Source: Microbacterium testaceum StLB037 (GTDB lineage Bacteria > Actinomycetota > Actinomycetes > Actinomycetales > Microbacteriaceae). From it: 64,000 bases of DNA. The translations under genes were made by a program, and so were the position numbers. Below the pieces are notes generated by a model, which was given only the letters and a program-made list of their open reading frames with translations, did no database searches and was not told the origin of the DNA. The stretch lies in the NCBI RefSeq assembly GCF_900104345.1, contig NZ_FNJN01000002.1:248001-312000 (forward strand). The letters run 5' to 3'. The stretch's first letter is position 1; every line of letters starts with the position of its first letter. Positions 49,705 to 58,455 of the stretch are shown piece by piece.

Positions 49705-50031
49705 ATGAGCGACGACGATCAGACCAAGAAGGACTTCGATGAGGCGGTTAACATGACCGCGAGCGAGCTGAAGAAGTGGCTCGACACCGACGAGTCGAAG
49801 TCCGTCGGCCAGAAGAAGGACGGCGGGGAGTCGACCGGGCACGAGAGCGGGCGGCACATCGTGCGCATCCTCGAGAAGAAGAAGGCCGACCTCACCGACG
49901 ACGACTACGCGCACATGCGCAAGGTCGTCGGCTACGTCAAACGGCACAGCGCACAGAAGCCCAAGGGCGACATCACCGACACCGACTGGCGGTACTCGCT
50001 CATGAACTGGGGCAACGACCCGAAGAAGTGA
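49705..50031 (+). CDS. DUF3140-family small protein
   Basis: The 108-residue, highly charged protein starts 'MSDDDQTKKDFDEAVNMTAS' and has 'ELKKWLDTDESKSVG', 'GRHIVRILEKKKADLTDDDY' and 'HMRKVVGYVKRH', the pattern of DUF3140. It has no membrane segment or catalytic motif. Related proteins often occur in actinobacteria, and a DNA-related role is sometimes suggested but unproven. It is a single gene. Confidence 0.82.
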   Translation: MSDDDQTKKDFDEAVNMTASELKKWLDTDESKSVGQKKDGGESTGHESGRHIVRILEKKKADLTDDDYAHMRKVVGYVKRHSAQKPKGDITDTDWRYSLMNWGNDPKK

Positions 50032-50090
50032 CCCCGTAAGGACTTCGTGAGGGTCGGCGCGACGGGGCCCGGGCGCATAGGCATCCGGGG

Positions 50091-50105
50091 TACAACGGAC
50101 ACATG
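50091..50105 (+). promoter_or_regulatory. Leaderless promoter of corA
   Basis: TACAAC (50091-50096) ends six bases before ATG 50103. Its last base differs from the TANNNT form. Confidence 0.45.
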
Positions 50106-51101
50106 CCCATCATCGACAGCGCCGTGTACGTCGACGGTCACCGCATCGAGAACCCGGCCAGCCTCGACCAGACCTTCGAGTACATGGAGGCCCACGGCGG
50201 AATGGCGTGGATCGGCCTGTTGCGGCCCTCGCCCGAGGAGCTCGAGCGCGTCGCCGCCGAGTTCTCGCTGCACCCGCTCGCCGTCGAGGACGCGCTCGCC
50301 GGCCACCAGCGCGCGAAGCTCGAGCGCTACGGGGGCAACCTCTTCGCGGTGCTCCGACCCGCGCGCTACATCGACGAGACCGAGACGGTGGAGTTCGGCG
50401 AGCTCCACGTCTTCATCGGCCCCGACTACGTCGTGACGGTGCGTCACGCCGAGGTGCCCGACCTCTCGCAAGTGCGGCGGAGACTCGAGAAGAACCCCGA
50501 CCTGCTCGCGCGCGGCCCCGAGGCGGTGCTCTACGCGATCCTCGACGAGGTCGTCGACCAGTACGACCCCGTGGCCCGCGGCTTGCAGAACGACGTCGAC
50601 GAGATCGAGGACCAGCTGTTCGGCGAGGGCGGCGCGGATCTCACGCAGCGCATCTACGAGCTCGCGCGCGAGGTCATCCACTTCCAGCGGGCGACCGAAC
50701 CCCTGCGCGACATGCTCGAAGCCCTGCTGCGCGGGGCCGACAAGTACGGCGTGGACCTCGAGCTGCAGCGCTCGCTGCGCGACGTGCTCGATCACGTCCT
50801 GCGACAGTGCGAGAAGCTCACGGCGCTCCGGGCGATCCTCGACAACGCCCTCACCGTCAACGCGACGCTGGTGACCCAGCGACAGACCGAGACCTCGCTG
50901 AAGCAGAACGAAGAGGTCAAGAAGATCTCGGGGTGGGCGGCCATCCTGTTCGCGCCGTCCCTCGTTGGGGGCATCTACGGCATGAACTTCAAGAACATGC
51001 CCGAGCTCGATTGGACCTTCGGGTACCCCATGGCCCTCGCCCTGATGGCCGCCACCTCGATCGGACTGTGGTTCGCGTTCAAGCGCAAGCACTGGCTCTG
51101 A
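50103..51101 (+). CDS. corA: CorA-family magnesium and cobalt transporter
   Basis: The 332-residue protein has a large cytoplasmic domain, a long helix (about 200-290) and two C-terminal membrane helices joined by the selectivity motif 'YGMNFKNMPE' (GMN). 'HPLAVEDALAGHQRAKLERY' is the conserved N-terminal segment. It forms a pentameric Mg2+ channel. Confidence 0.95.
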   Translation: MPIIDSAVYVDGHRIENPASLDQTFEYMEAHGGMAWIGLLRPSPEELERVAAEFSLHPLAVEDALAGHQRAKLERYGGNLFAVLRPARYIDETETVEFGELHVFIGPDYVVTVRHAEVPDLSQVRRRLEKNPDLLARGPEAVLYAILDEVVDQYDPVARGLQNDVDEIEDQLFGEGGADLTQRIYELAREVIHFQRATEPLRDMLEALLRGADKYGVDLELQRSLRDVLDHVLRQCEKLTALRAILDNALTVNATLVTQRQTETSLKQNEEVKKISGWAAILFAPSLVGGIYGMNFKNMPELDWTFGYPMALALMAATSIGLWFAFKRKHWL

Positions 51102-51118
51102 GCGCTCGCGTGGGGGCA

Positions 51119-51140
51119 CGGCATCCGGTCCGGGATGCCG
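51119..51140 (+). terminator. Hairpin after corA
   Basis: CGGCATCC (51119-51126) and GGATGCCG (51133-51140) pair around a 6-nt loop, 18 bp past the stop. Confidence 0.6.
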
Positions 51141-51192
51141 ACACTGCGGCGCGCTTGCTGGACAGACGCTGCGCAATTCGCACGATGGGTAC

Positions 51193-52704
51193 GTGACCGA
51201 CTCCTCCCCCCGCTCGAGCGATGCCGCAGAGCCGCCCCGCACCACCTCGACCGTGCAGCTCGAGGACGACGGGTACCACAAGCGCCTGACGTCGCGTCAG
51301 GTGCAGATGATCGCGATCGGCGGTGCGATCGGAACCGGCCTGTTCCTCGGCGCCGGCGGACGCCTCGCCCAGGCCGGCCCCGCGATCGTGCTCTCGTACG
51401 CCGTCTGCGGGTTGTTCGCGTTCTTCATCCTCCGCGCGCTCGGCGAGCTCGTCCTGCACCGCCCCACGTCGGGGTCGTTCGTGTCGTACGCGCGCGAGTT
51501 CTTCGGTGAGAAGGCCGCGTTCGTCTCGGGCTGGTTCTACTGGATCAACTGGGCCACGACCACCATGGTCGACATCACCGCCGCCGCGCTCTACATGAAC
51601 TTCTTCGGCAAGTACGTGCCGTGGATCGGCGCCGTCCCGCAGTGGGTGTGGGCGCTCGCCGCCCTCGTGACGGTCCTCGCCGTCAACCTCGTCTCGGTGA
51701 AGGTGTTCGGCGAGCTGGAGTTCTGGTTCGCGCTCATCAAGGTCGCCGCCCTCGTGGCGTTCCTGCTCGTCGGCATCTACTTCGTCGTGTTCGGCACCCC
51801 CACGGGTGCGCCCACCGGGTTCTCGCTGATCGCCGACAACGGCGGTTTCTTCCCCAACGGCATCCTGCCCGCCGTCATCCTCATGCAGGGCGTGGTGTTC
51901 GCGTACGCCTCGATCGAACTCGTCGGCACCGCCGCCGGCGAGACCAAGAACCCCGAGAAGGTCATGCCCCGCGCGATCAACTCGGTGATCTTCCGTGTCG
52001 CGGTCTTCTACGTCGGCTCGGTGCTGTTGCTGTCGCTCCTGCTGCCCTTCACCGCGTACTCGAAGGACGAGAGCCCCTTCGTGACCTTCTTCGCCTCGAT
52101 CGGCGTTCCCGGCGTCGACGTGATCATGAACCTCGTCGTGCTGACCGCCGCGCTGTCGTCGCTGAACGCGGGGCTGTACTCCACCGGCCGCATCCTGCGC
52201 TCGATGGCGGTCGCGGGCTCGGCGCCGAAGTTCGCCGCGCGCATGAACAAGGCGGGCGTGCCGTACGGCGGCATCGCGATCACCGCGTTCGTGGCCCTCT
52301 TCGGTGTCGTGATCAACTTCGTGGCACCGAGCGACGCGTTCGAGACCGTGCTGAACGTCGCCGCCGTCGGCATCCTGGTCACGTGGGCGACCATCATGCT
52401 CTGCCAGATGAAGTTCAAGCGCCTCACCGACCGCGGCGAGCTGGTGCGCCCGGCCTTCCGACTGTTCTGGGCGCCGTACACCGGCTACGCGACGCTGCTG
52501 TTCCTCGCCATCGTGCTCGTGCTGGTGTTCATCGACTCGCCCGCGACCCTGCTCGTGGCCGTCATCGCGAGCATCGCCATCACGATCGGGTGGTTCGCGT
52601 GCCGCAAGCGCATCGCGGAGCTGGCGGCCGAGCGCGAGGGGTACACGGGCACGGTGCCGGTGGTGCCGAGCCCCTTCCCGAAGCCGCGCGACAAGAAGGA
52701 CTGA
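51193..52704 (+). CDS. Amino acid permease (APC family, asparagine-permease-like)
   Basis: The 503-residue protein has twelve membrane helices. The family start 'LTSRQVQMIAIGGAIGTGLF' (about 32-51), 'SFVSYAREFFGEKAAFVSGW', in two runs, and 'FAYASIELVGTAAGETKNPEK' identify the AAT branch of APC permeases. Close relatives carry asparagine, GABA or aromatic amino acids by proton symport. GTG start is preceded by a weak site. It is convergent with pobA. Confidence 0.9.
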   Translation: MTDSSPRSSDAAEPPRTTSTVQLEDDGYHKRLTSRQVQMIAIGGAIGTGLFLGAGGRLAQAGPAIVLSYAVCGLFAFFILRALGELVLHRPTSGSFVSYAREFFGEKAAFVSGWFYWINWATTTMVDITAAALYMNFFGKYVPWIGAVPQWVWALAALVTVLAVNLVSVKVFGELEFWFALIKVAALVAFLLVGIYFVVFGTPTGAPTGFSLIADNGGFFPNGILPAVILMQGVVFAYASIELVGTAAGETKNPEKVMPRAINSVIFRVAVFYVGSVLLLSLLLPFTAYSKDESPFVTFFASIGVPGVDVIMNLVVLTAALSSLNAGLYSTGRILRSMAVAGSAPKFAARMNKAGVPYGGIAITAFVALFGVVINFVAPSDAFETVLNVAAVGILVTWATIMLCQMKFKRLTDRGELVRPAFRLFWAPYTGYATLLFLAIVLVLVFIDSPATLLVAVIASIAITIGWFACRKRIAELAAEREGYTGTVPVVPSPFPKPRDKKD

Positions 52705-52713
52705 GCCGGCCGG

Positions 52714-53895
52714 TCAGTCGGTGAAGGGCCAGCCGCAGTAGGCCTCGGCGAGGGAGGCGCGGGCGTGCTCCGATTCCACGACGGTGCGCAGTTCGCCGAC
52801 CTGGCGTCGGCGGTCGAAGTCGGTGGCATCCGGAGCCACGTGCAGCAGGCTCGTCATCCACCACGAGAAGTGCTGCGCCTTCCAGATGCGCCGCAGGGCC
52901 TTCTCGGGGTAGGCGTCGAGGCCGCGCTCGTCGCCCTCGAGCAGCAGGCGCCGCAGGGCGTCGGCGAGCAGGCGCACGTCGGCGATCGCGAGGTTCATGC
53001 CCTTCGCGCCGGTCGGGGGCACGGTGTGCGCTGCGTCTCCCACGAGGGCGACGCGGCCGCGACGCAGCTCATGTGCCACGAAACTGCGGAAGCGCAGCAC
53101 GTCGCGCTGAAAGATCGGTCCCTGCTTCAGCGTCGTTCCGGGCACGCGTTTCTGCAGTTCGTCCCACAGCTGCGCCTCGCTGAAGGCCGCGGTGTCGGTG
53201 TCGGGGTCGCACTGGAAGTACATGCGCTGCACGGTGTCGGAGCGCTGGCTGACCAGGGCGAAGCCGTCGCGGGAGTTGCTGTAGATGAGCTCGTCGGCGC
53301 TCGGCGGGGCCTCGCACAGGATGCCGAACCACGCGAACGAGTACTCGCGGAAGTAGCCGCCCTGGCGCGATCCCGACACGGCGGCCCGAGCGACGCTGCG
53401 CGACCCGTCGGAGCCGACGACGAACTCCGCCTCGATCTCGAACGGCCGCCCGTCGGCGTCGCGGGCGATCACGCGAGGGGTCGAGGTCTCGGCATCCGCG
53501 ATGTTCTCGGCGGTGACGCCGAAACGCAGGTCCTGCCCCGCCGCGAGGCGCGCGGCGATCAGGTCTTTCAGCACCTCGTGCTGCGGATACAGCCACACGG
53601 CACGGCCGACGGATGCCGCGAAGTCGATGCGGTGGCCCTCTCCCTCGAAGCGCAGCTCGATGCCGTCGTGACGGTGGCCCACGGTGCGCGCGCGCGAGTG
53701 CTCGCCGAGGGTGTCGAGCAGTTCGACGGTGCCCTGCTCAAGGATTCCGGCGCGGATGGTGCTCTCGATCTCGTCGCGCGAGCGCTGGTCGATGACGACC
53801 GAGGCGATGCCGGCCTCGTCGAGCAGATGCGAGAGCAGGAGCCCCGCGGGGCCGGCGCCGACGATGGCGACGCGGGTGCGGACGGTGGTGGTCAT
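52714..53895 (-). CDS. pobA: 4-hydroxybenzoate 3-monooxygenase
   Basis: ATG at 53895 with AAGGAG gives 393 residues, the classical length. The FAD motif 'VAIVGAGPAGLLLSHLLDEA', the DG motif 'FVVGSDGSRSVARAAVSG' and 'GRVALVGDAAHTVPPTGAKG' with 'MNLAIADVRLLA' place it among flavoprotein hydroxylases, and 'RIRAGILEQGTVELL'-like sequence near 45 is PobA-specific. It makes protocatechuate, the substrate of the adjacent pca genes, with NAD(P)H and O2. Confidence 0.95.
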   Translation of the reverse strand: MTTTVRTRVAIVGAGPAGLLLSHLLDEAGIASVVIDQRSRDEIESTIRAGILEQGTVELLDTLGEHSRARTVGHRHDGIELRFEGEGHRIDFAASVGRAVWLYPQHEVLKDLIAARLAAGQDLRFGVTAENIADAETSTPRVIARDADGRPFEIEAEFVVGSDGSRSVARAAVSGSRQGGYFREYSFAWFGILCEAPPSADELIYSNSRDGFALVSQRSDTVQRMYFQCDPDTDTAAFSEAQLWDELQKRVPGTTLKQGPIFQRDVLRFRSFVAHELRRGRVALVGDAAHTVPPTGAKGMNLAIADVRLLADALRRLLLEGDERGLDAYPEKALRRIWKAQHFSWWMTSLLHVAPDATDFDRRRQVGELRTVVESEHARASLAEAYCGWPFTD

Positions 53896-53955
53896 GGCGT
53901 CTCCTTCGACGGTGGCTGTGTCGATGGTGCGCGCCGCCCGCGCTCCTCGTCGCCA

Positions 53956-53967
53956 CATTCCCGTTGA
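53956..53967 (-). promoter_or_regulatory. Candidate IclR site upstream of pobA
   Basis: On the minus strand TCAACGGGAATG lies 61 bp before the pobA start. It agrees at 10 of 12 positions with TCAGCGGGAACG before pcaH. Confidence 0.4.
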
Positions 53968-53986
53968 TCAGGAACCGGCGCTCTTC

Positions 53987-54049
53987 GCGTGAGGGGTCGG
54001 TTTCTGTCGCCTGGACGCGCCCCAGGCGACAGTTCATGACCCCTCACGC
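53987..54049. repeat. Palindromic intergenic repeat, family 2, copy 2
   Basis: Outer arms GCGTGAGGGGTC (53987-53998) and GACCCCTCACGC (54038-54049) and an inner stem GTCGCCTGG/CCAGGCGAC (54006-54014, 54022-54030) are all perfect. It lies 52 bp beyond the IclR stop and 92 bp before pobA. Confidence 0.92.
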
Positions 54050-54100
54050 AAGGGAGACACGCGCGCAGGCGGAAGGCGACGGGGCAGAGAAGGCGGCGGG

Positions 54101-54853
54101 TCAGCGGCGGAAGCCGAGAGCGCGCTCGGTGTCGCGGGCGGCGCGGTGCAGCTCGACGAGGGCGAACTGTGTCTCGGCGTCGCGCGGGAGCACGGCCGAC
54201 AGTGCGGCGATGACCGCTCCGGTCTCGTCGCGCACGGGCACCGCGACGCCGGTGGAGACCTCGTCGACGTAGCCGGGGGCCACGACCCGACCGAGCGTGC
54301 GGATCTCGGCGAGGGTGCGGCGCAGTGCTGCGGGGTCGACGATCGTATCGGCCGTGACCCGCGCCAGGGGGCCGGCGAGCACGCGCTCCTGCAGGTCGCG
54401 CGGGGCGAAGGCGAGCAGCACGAGTCCCGACGACGAGGCGTGCAGGGGAAGGCGCCCGGCGACGCGGGTGATGTTCGCGCCGGAGTCGGGGGCGCTGAGC
54501 CGCTCGAGGAACAGCGCCTCATCCTGCTCGAGGATTGCGAGCTGGGTGTGCTCGCGCACGCGCTGTTGCACGCGTTCCATGTAGGGCAGGGCCGCCTGGC
54601 GCAGGCGCAGCGCGTGCGAGGACCGGGTGGCCAGTTCCCACAGGCGCATCCCGACGCGGACGCGGCGCTCGTCGTCGCGCTCGAGCAAGCCGGCATCCAC
54701 CAGCTCGTTCACGATCCGGTGCGCCGACGAGCTCGGCAGACCCGCCCGGCGGCCGATGTCGGCCGTGGTCTGCGCGGTGCGCGTGGGGGTGAAGGTCTCG
54801 AGGATGCGCACGAGGCGGTCGGTCACCGAATCGCCGGAGGGGGAGTTCGCCAC
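54101..54853 (-). CDS. IclR-family regulator of the protocatechuate genes
   Basis: GTG at 54853 gives 250 residues. The helix-turn-helix 'TTADIGRRAGLPSSSAHRIV' (about 30-49) is followed by the wing and the IclR effector domain ('DETGAVIAALSAVLPRD'). IclR proteins such as PcaR, PcaU and PobR control this pathway in other bacteria. The gene is divergent from pcaHGBDC across 90 bp and reads towards pobA, so it probably controls both. Ligand (protocatechuate or 4-hydroxybenzoate) is inferred. Confidence 0.9.
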   Translation of the reverse strand: MANSPSGDSVTDRLVRILETFTPTRTAQTTADIGRRAGLPSSSAHRIVNELVDAGLLERDDERRVRVGMRLWELATRSSHALRLRQAALPYMERVQQRVREHTQLAILEQDEALFLERLSAPDSGANITRVAGRLPLHASSSGLVLLAFAPRDLQERVLAGPLARVTADTIVDPAALRRTLAEIRTLGRVVAPGYVDEVSTGVAVPVRDETGAVIAALSAVLPRDAETQFALVELHRAARDTERALGFRR

Positions 54854-54878
54854 GCGTCCAGAATGGCACGACTCCCAT

Positions 54879-54890
54879 TCAGCGGGAACG
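54879..54890 (+). promoter_or_regulatory. Candidate IclR site in the pcaH divergent region
   Basis: TCAGCGGGAACG, shared in form with the site before pobA, lies between the IclR gene and pcaH. Confidence 0.4.
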
Positions 54891-54943
54891 TCTCGCCGCG
54901 AGGCGAGAGGGTGACGGAGCATGGAGGGGTCGAAGGAGACCCC

Positions 54944-55756
54944 ATGACGAACGCCCCCGCCGCGGCCCCCGAATCGCTGCTGGCCGCTCCCGACCAGGCG
55001 ACGCAGGACGAGATCGTCCGCGAGATCCACGCCCGCCACGCCGAGCTCGACGCCCTCGACGCCGCGGGCGAGCGCGTCGCCGCCACCGCCCACGACTTTC
55101 CGGCCTATCGGTCGAGCGTGCTGCGGCATCCGACCAAGAATCCGAAGCTCGTCGACCCCGAGACCATCGAGCTGTTCTCGCCCGCGTTCGGGCAGCGCGA
55201 CGTCGCGGCGATCGAGTCGGACCTCACCCTGCAGCACGCGGGGGAACCGCTGGGCGAGCGCATGACGGTGCAGGGCCGGCTGCTCGACTCGTGGGGGCGC
55301 CCGGTGGTGAACCAGCTCATCGAGATCTGGCAGGCGAACTCGGCCGGCCGTTACATCCACCAGCGCGACCAGCACCCCGCGCCCCTCGACCCGAACTTCA
55401 CCGGAGCCGGCCGCGCGATCACGAACGAGAACGGCGAGTACCGCTTCACGACCATCAAGCCCGGCCCGTACCCGTGGAAGAACCACCGCAACGCGTGGCG
55501 TCCGGCACACATCCACTTCTCGGTGTTCGGGTCGTCGTTCACGCAGCGGCTGGTGACGCAGATGTACTTCCCGGGCGACCCGCTGTTCGCGCTCGACCCG
55601 ATCTACAACTCCATCCACCGCCAGAAGGACCGCGACGCCCTCGTGGGCGTCTACGACCACGACCTCACCTCGCCCGAGTGGGCGACGGGATACCGCTTCG
55701 ACATCGTGGTCGACGGGCCGGATGCGACCTTCTTCGAGCAGGAGGGCGACGAGTGA
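54944..55756 (+). CDS. pcaH: Protocatechuate 3,4-dioxygenase beta subunit
   Basis: ATG at 54944 has GAAGGAG upstream and gives 270 residues. The non-heme Fe3+ ligands are visible: Tyr in 'AGRYIHQRDQ', Tyr in 'KPGPYPWKNH', and both His in 'RPAHIHFSVFG'. It cleaves the ring of protocatechuate between the two hydroxyl groups, together with PcaG. The GTGA overlap with pcaG ensures balanced synthesis. Confidence 0.95.
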   Translation: MTNAPAAAPESLLAAPDQATQDEIVREIHARHAELDALDAAGERVAATAHDFPAYRSSVLRHPTKNPKLVDPETIELFSPAFGQRDVAAIESDLTLQHAGEPLGERMTVQGRLLDSWGRPVVNQLIEIWQANSAGRYIHQRDQHPAPLDPNFTGAGRAITNENGEYRFTTIKPGPYPWKNHRNAWRPAHIHFSVFGSSFTQRLVTQMYFPGDPLFALDPIYNSIHRQKDRDALVGVYDHDLTSPEWATGYRFDIVVDGPDATFFEQEGDE

Positions 55757-56310
55757 TTCCCGCCAAGACGCACCGCGCCACCCCCGGTCAGACGGTCGGA
55801 CCGTTCTTCGCGTACGGGCTGGAGTACCCGAAGCAGTACGAGGTGGTGTTCCCGCACTCGCCGGGTGCGATCGTGCTCTCGGGCACCGTGTACGACGGTG
55901 GGGGAGCGCCGATCCCCGACGCCCTCGTGGAGATCTTCGGGGCGGATGCCGACGGCTCGGTGCCCCGCGCGCGGGGCGCGTTCCGCCGTGACGACCACAC
56001 CTTCACCGGGTTCGGACGCGCCTTCACCGACGACGAGGGGCGCTACTCGTTCTGGACGCGCGAGCCGGGCGGCATCCGGGGGCGGGCGGGGTTCTTCGCC
56101 GCGATCGTGTTCGCCCGCGGCCTGCCCGACAAGCTGCACACTCGCATCTATTCGCCGGCCGACGACGACGCTCTCGCCGCCGATCCGCTGCTCTCCACCC
56201 TGACATGGGAGGAGCGCGCTAGCCTCGTCGCGACCCGGACGCCCGACGGGTACCTGTCGCACGACATCCGGTTGCAGGGCGAGAACGAGACGGTGTTCCT
56301 TGCCTTCTGA
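55753..56310 (+). CDS. pcaG: Protocatechuate 3,4-dioxygenase alpha subunit
   Basis: GTG at 55753 overlaps the pcaH stop. The 185-residue subunit has the same fold without the iron ligands: 'ATPGQTVGPFFAYGLEYPKQ' at the start, 'GAPIPDALVEIFGADADG' and 'HTRIYSPADDDALAADPLLS'. It completes the (alpha-beta-Fe) enzyme. Confidence 0.94.
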   Translation: MIPAKTHRATPGQTVGPFFAYGLEYPKQYEVVFPHSPGAIVLSGTVYDGGGAPIPDALVEIFGADADGSVPRARGAFRRDDHTFTGFGRAFTDDEGRYSFWTREPGGIRGRAGFFAAIVFARGLPDKLHTRIYSPADDDALAADPLLSTLTWEERASLVATRTPDGYLSHDIRLQGENETVFLAF

Positions 56311-57670
56311 ACCGCTGCCGCGCATCGACCTCGGGCTGCTCTCGCCGGTGAGCGTCGGGCACGACGCCCTGCTGTCGGACGAGTTCGTGCTGGCGACGAT
56401 GATCCGCGTCGAGTGCGCCCTGGTCGCGGCGTACGTCGCCGTCGGGGTCGCCCCCCGCGAAGCGCGAGCCGACATCGACCACGTCTTCGGCATCGACGAG
56501 AAGGGCGGCGCGTCCGCGCGCGTGCTCGACGTCGACGCCCTCGTGCGTGACGCCGTCGCCGGGGGCAACCCGGTGATCCCCCTCGTGGGCGCGCTCAAGG
56601 CCCAGGTGCCGGCGGAGCACCGCGGGTGGATCCACCGCGGGGCGACGAGTCAAGACGTGCTCGACACCGCGCTCATGGTGGTCGCGCAGCGCGCGGTCGA
56701 GCAGACGCGACGCTCGGTCGCGAATGCGGCGGTCTGGGCGCGACAGCTCGCCACCGCGCACGCCGACGAGGTGGCCGCCGCCCGCACGCTCACCCAGCAC
56801 GCCGTGCCCACCACGATCGGGGCGCGCGCCGCGACCTGGGCGCGCGGTCTCGAACGGGCCGTCGTGCGACTCGACGCCCTGGTCTTCCCCGCTCAGCTCG
56901 CGGGAGCGGGCGGGACGCTCGCCTCGTTCGTCGAGATCACGGGATCGACGGATGCCGCTGACGCCTTGCCCGCGGCCTTCGCCCGGGTGCTCGAGCTCGA
57001 CGCCCCCGACGCCCCCTGGCACGTGACGCGCTGGCCCGTGACCGAGATCGGCGACGCCCTCGTGCAGGCGATCGACGCGCTCGGCAAGATGGCCGCCGAC
57101 GTCGCGACCCTCAGCCGCACCGAGATCGGCGAGGTGGCAGAGGGCGTGGGCGGCGGATCGTCGGCCATGCCCCAGAAGCAGAACCCCGCCGAGGCGGTGC
57201 TCATCCGCTCGGCCGCTCTGCGCGCGCCCCAGCTGGGCGCGACCCTGCACCTGGCCTCGGCCCTCGCGGTCGACGAGCGCCCCGACGGCGCCTGGCACGC
57301 CGAGTGGCCGACGCTGCGTGAGCTGCTGCGCCTCGCGGTCGGCGCCGCCGCGCACGGGTCGTCGTTGCTCGCTCACCTGCGCGTCGATGCCGGGGCCGCG
57401 GCAGCCAACGCCGCTCTGACCGGAGGGCGCCTCGTCAGCGAGCGTCTGCGGGGCGTGCTCGTGCCCCTCATCGGCGCCGAGCGCTTCGCGGCCCTGCTCG
57501 ACGGCGACGACGACCTCGCCCCGCGCCTGCGGGCGCTGCCCGAGGCGGCCGACCTCGACGTCGACGCGCTGCTCGATCCGGCCGCCTACGTCGGCCTCGC
57601 CCCCCGCCTCGCCCGCGGCACCCGCCACGCCGGCGGAGGCACCGCGCACGACGAAGGAGCCGACGCATGA
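56300..57670 (+). CDS. pcaB: 3-carboxy-cis,cis-muconate cycloisomerase
   Basis: TTG at 56300 overlaps pcaG by 11 bases. The 456-residue enzyme belongs to the fumarase/aspartase superfamily: 'HRGATSQDVLDTALMV', 'LTQHAVPTTIGARAATWA' and the signature 'GGGSSAMPQKQNPAEAVL' (about 287-304). It closes carboxymuconate to the lactone. It overlaps pcaD by ATGA. Confidence 0.94.
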   Translation: MPSEPLPRIDLGLLSPVSVGHDALLSDEFVLATMIRVECALVAAYVAVGVAPREARADIDHVFGIDEKGGASARVLDVDALVRDAVAGGNPVIPLVGALKAQVPAEHRGWIHRGATSQDVLDTALMVVAQRAVEQTRRSVANAAVWARQLATAHADEVAAARTLTQHAVPTTIGARAATWARGLERAVVRLDALVFPAQLAGAGGTLASFVEITGSTDAADALPAAFARVLELDAPDAPWHVTRWPVTEIGDALVQAIDALGKMAADVATLSRTEIGEVAEGVGGGSSAMPQKQNPAEAVLIRSAALRAPQLGATLHLASALAVDERPDGAWHAEWPTLRELLRLAVGAAAHGSSLLAHLRVDAGAAAANAALTGGRLVSERLRGVLVPLIGAERFAALLDGDDDLAPRLRALPEAADLDVDALLDPAAYVGLAPRLARGTRHAGGGTAHDEGADA

Positions 57671-58455
57671 GCCTCATCTCGCTGACCGCACCCGTGGGTC
57701 CCGCCGACGCACCCCTCGTCGTGCTCGGGCCCTCGCTCGGCACCTCGACCATCCTGTGGGACGACGTCGTGCCCCTGCTTGCCGACGATTACCGCGTCGC
57801 CGCGTGGGACCTCCCCGGGCACGGAGCCGGGCCGATCGCACGCGAGGCGTTCACCGTCGCCGATCTCGCGGATGCCGTGGCCGCCGCCGTCCCCGATGAC
57901 ACGTTCCTGTACGCCGGGGTGTCCCTCGGCGGGGCGACGGGCCTCGAGCTCGCGCGGCGTCACGGCACCCGCCTGCGGGGCGCCGCTATCGTGGCATCCG
58001 GAGCCGTCCTCGGCGCGCCCGCGTCGTGGCACGAGCGGGCCGCCCAGGCGCGGTCGCAGAGCACCTCGAGCCTCATCGTCGGCTCGGCCCAGCGCTGGTT
58101 CGCGCCGGAGTCGATGGCGCGCCGCCCCGAGCTGAGCGGCCGCCTGCTGCACGCACTGCAGGACGCCGACGACGACAGCTACGCCCGCTGCTGCGAGGCG
58201 CTCGCCGCGTACGACGTGCGCGCGACGCTGGGCGAGATCGCGGTGCCGGTGCTCGCCGTCTGGGGAGTCTTCGACCAGGTCGCCCCCGAGCCCATGGCCG
58301 TCCAGATCGCCGAGGGCGTGCCGCGCGGCAGCGTCGCGCGCGTCGACGACGCCGGCCATCTTCCCCCGGCCGAACAACCCGAGGCCGTGGCGGCTCTGCT
58401 GCGGTCGTTCTTCGCCTCCGTCTCGACGGCGACGTCTTCCCGAAAGGACGCCTGA
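57667..58455 (+). CDS. pcaD: 3-oxoadipate enol-lactonase
   Basis: The 262-residue alpha/beta hydrolase has the nucleophile Ser86 in 'YAGVSLGGATG', the oxyanion region 'LGPSLGTSTILWDD' and 'WDLPGHGAG', a late Asp ('WGVFDQVAPEPM') and His ('VDDAGHLPPAEQPE'). It opens the enol-lactone to 3-oxoadipate. It is separate from pcaC, unlike the PcaL fusion found in many actinobacteria. Confidence 0.93.
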   Translation: MSLISLTAPVGPADAPLVVLGPSLGTSTILWDDVVPLLADDYRVAAWDLPGHGAGPIAREAFTVADLADAVAAAVPDDTFLYAGVSLGGATGLELARRHGTRLRGAAIVASGAVLGAPASWHERAAQARSQSTSSLIVGSAQRWFAPESMARRPELSGRLLHALQDADDDSYARCCEALAAYDVRATLGEIAVPVLAVWGVFDQVAPEPMAVQIAEGVPRGSVARVDDAGHLPPAEQPEAVAALLRSFFASVSTATSSRKDA

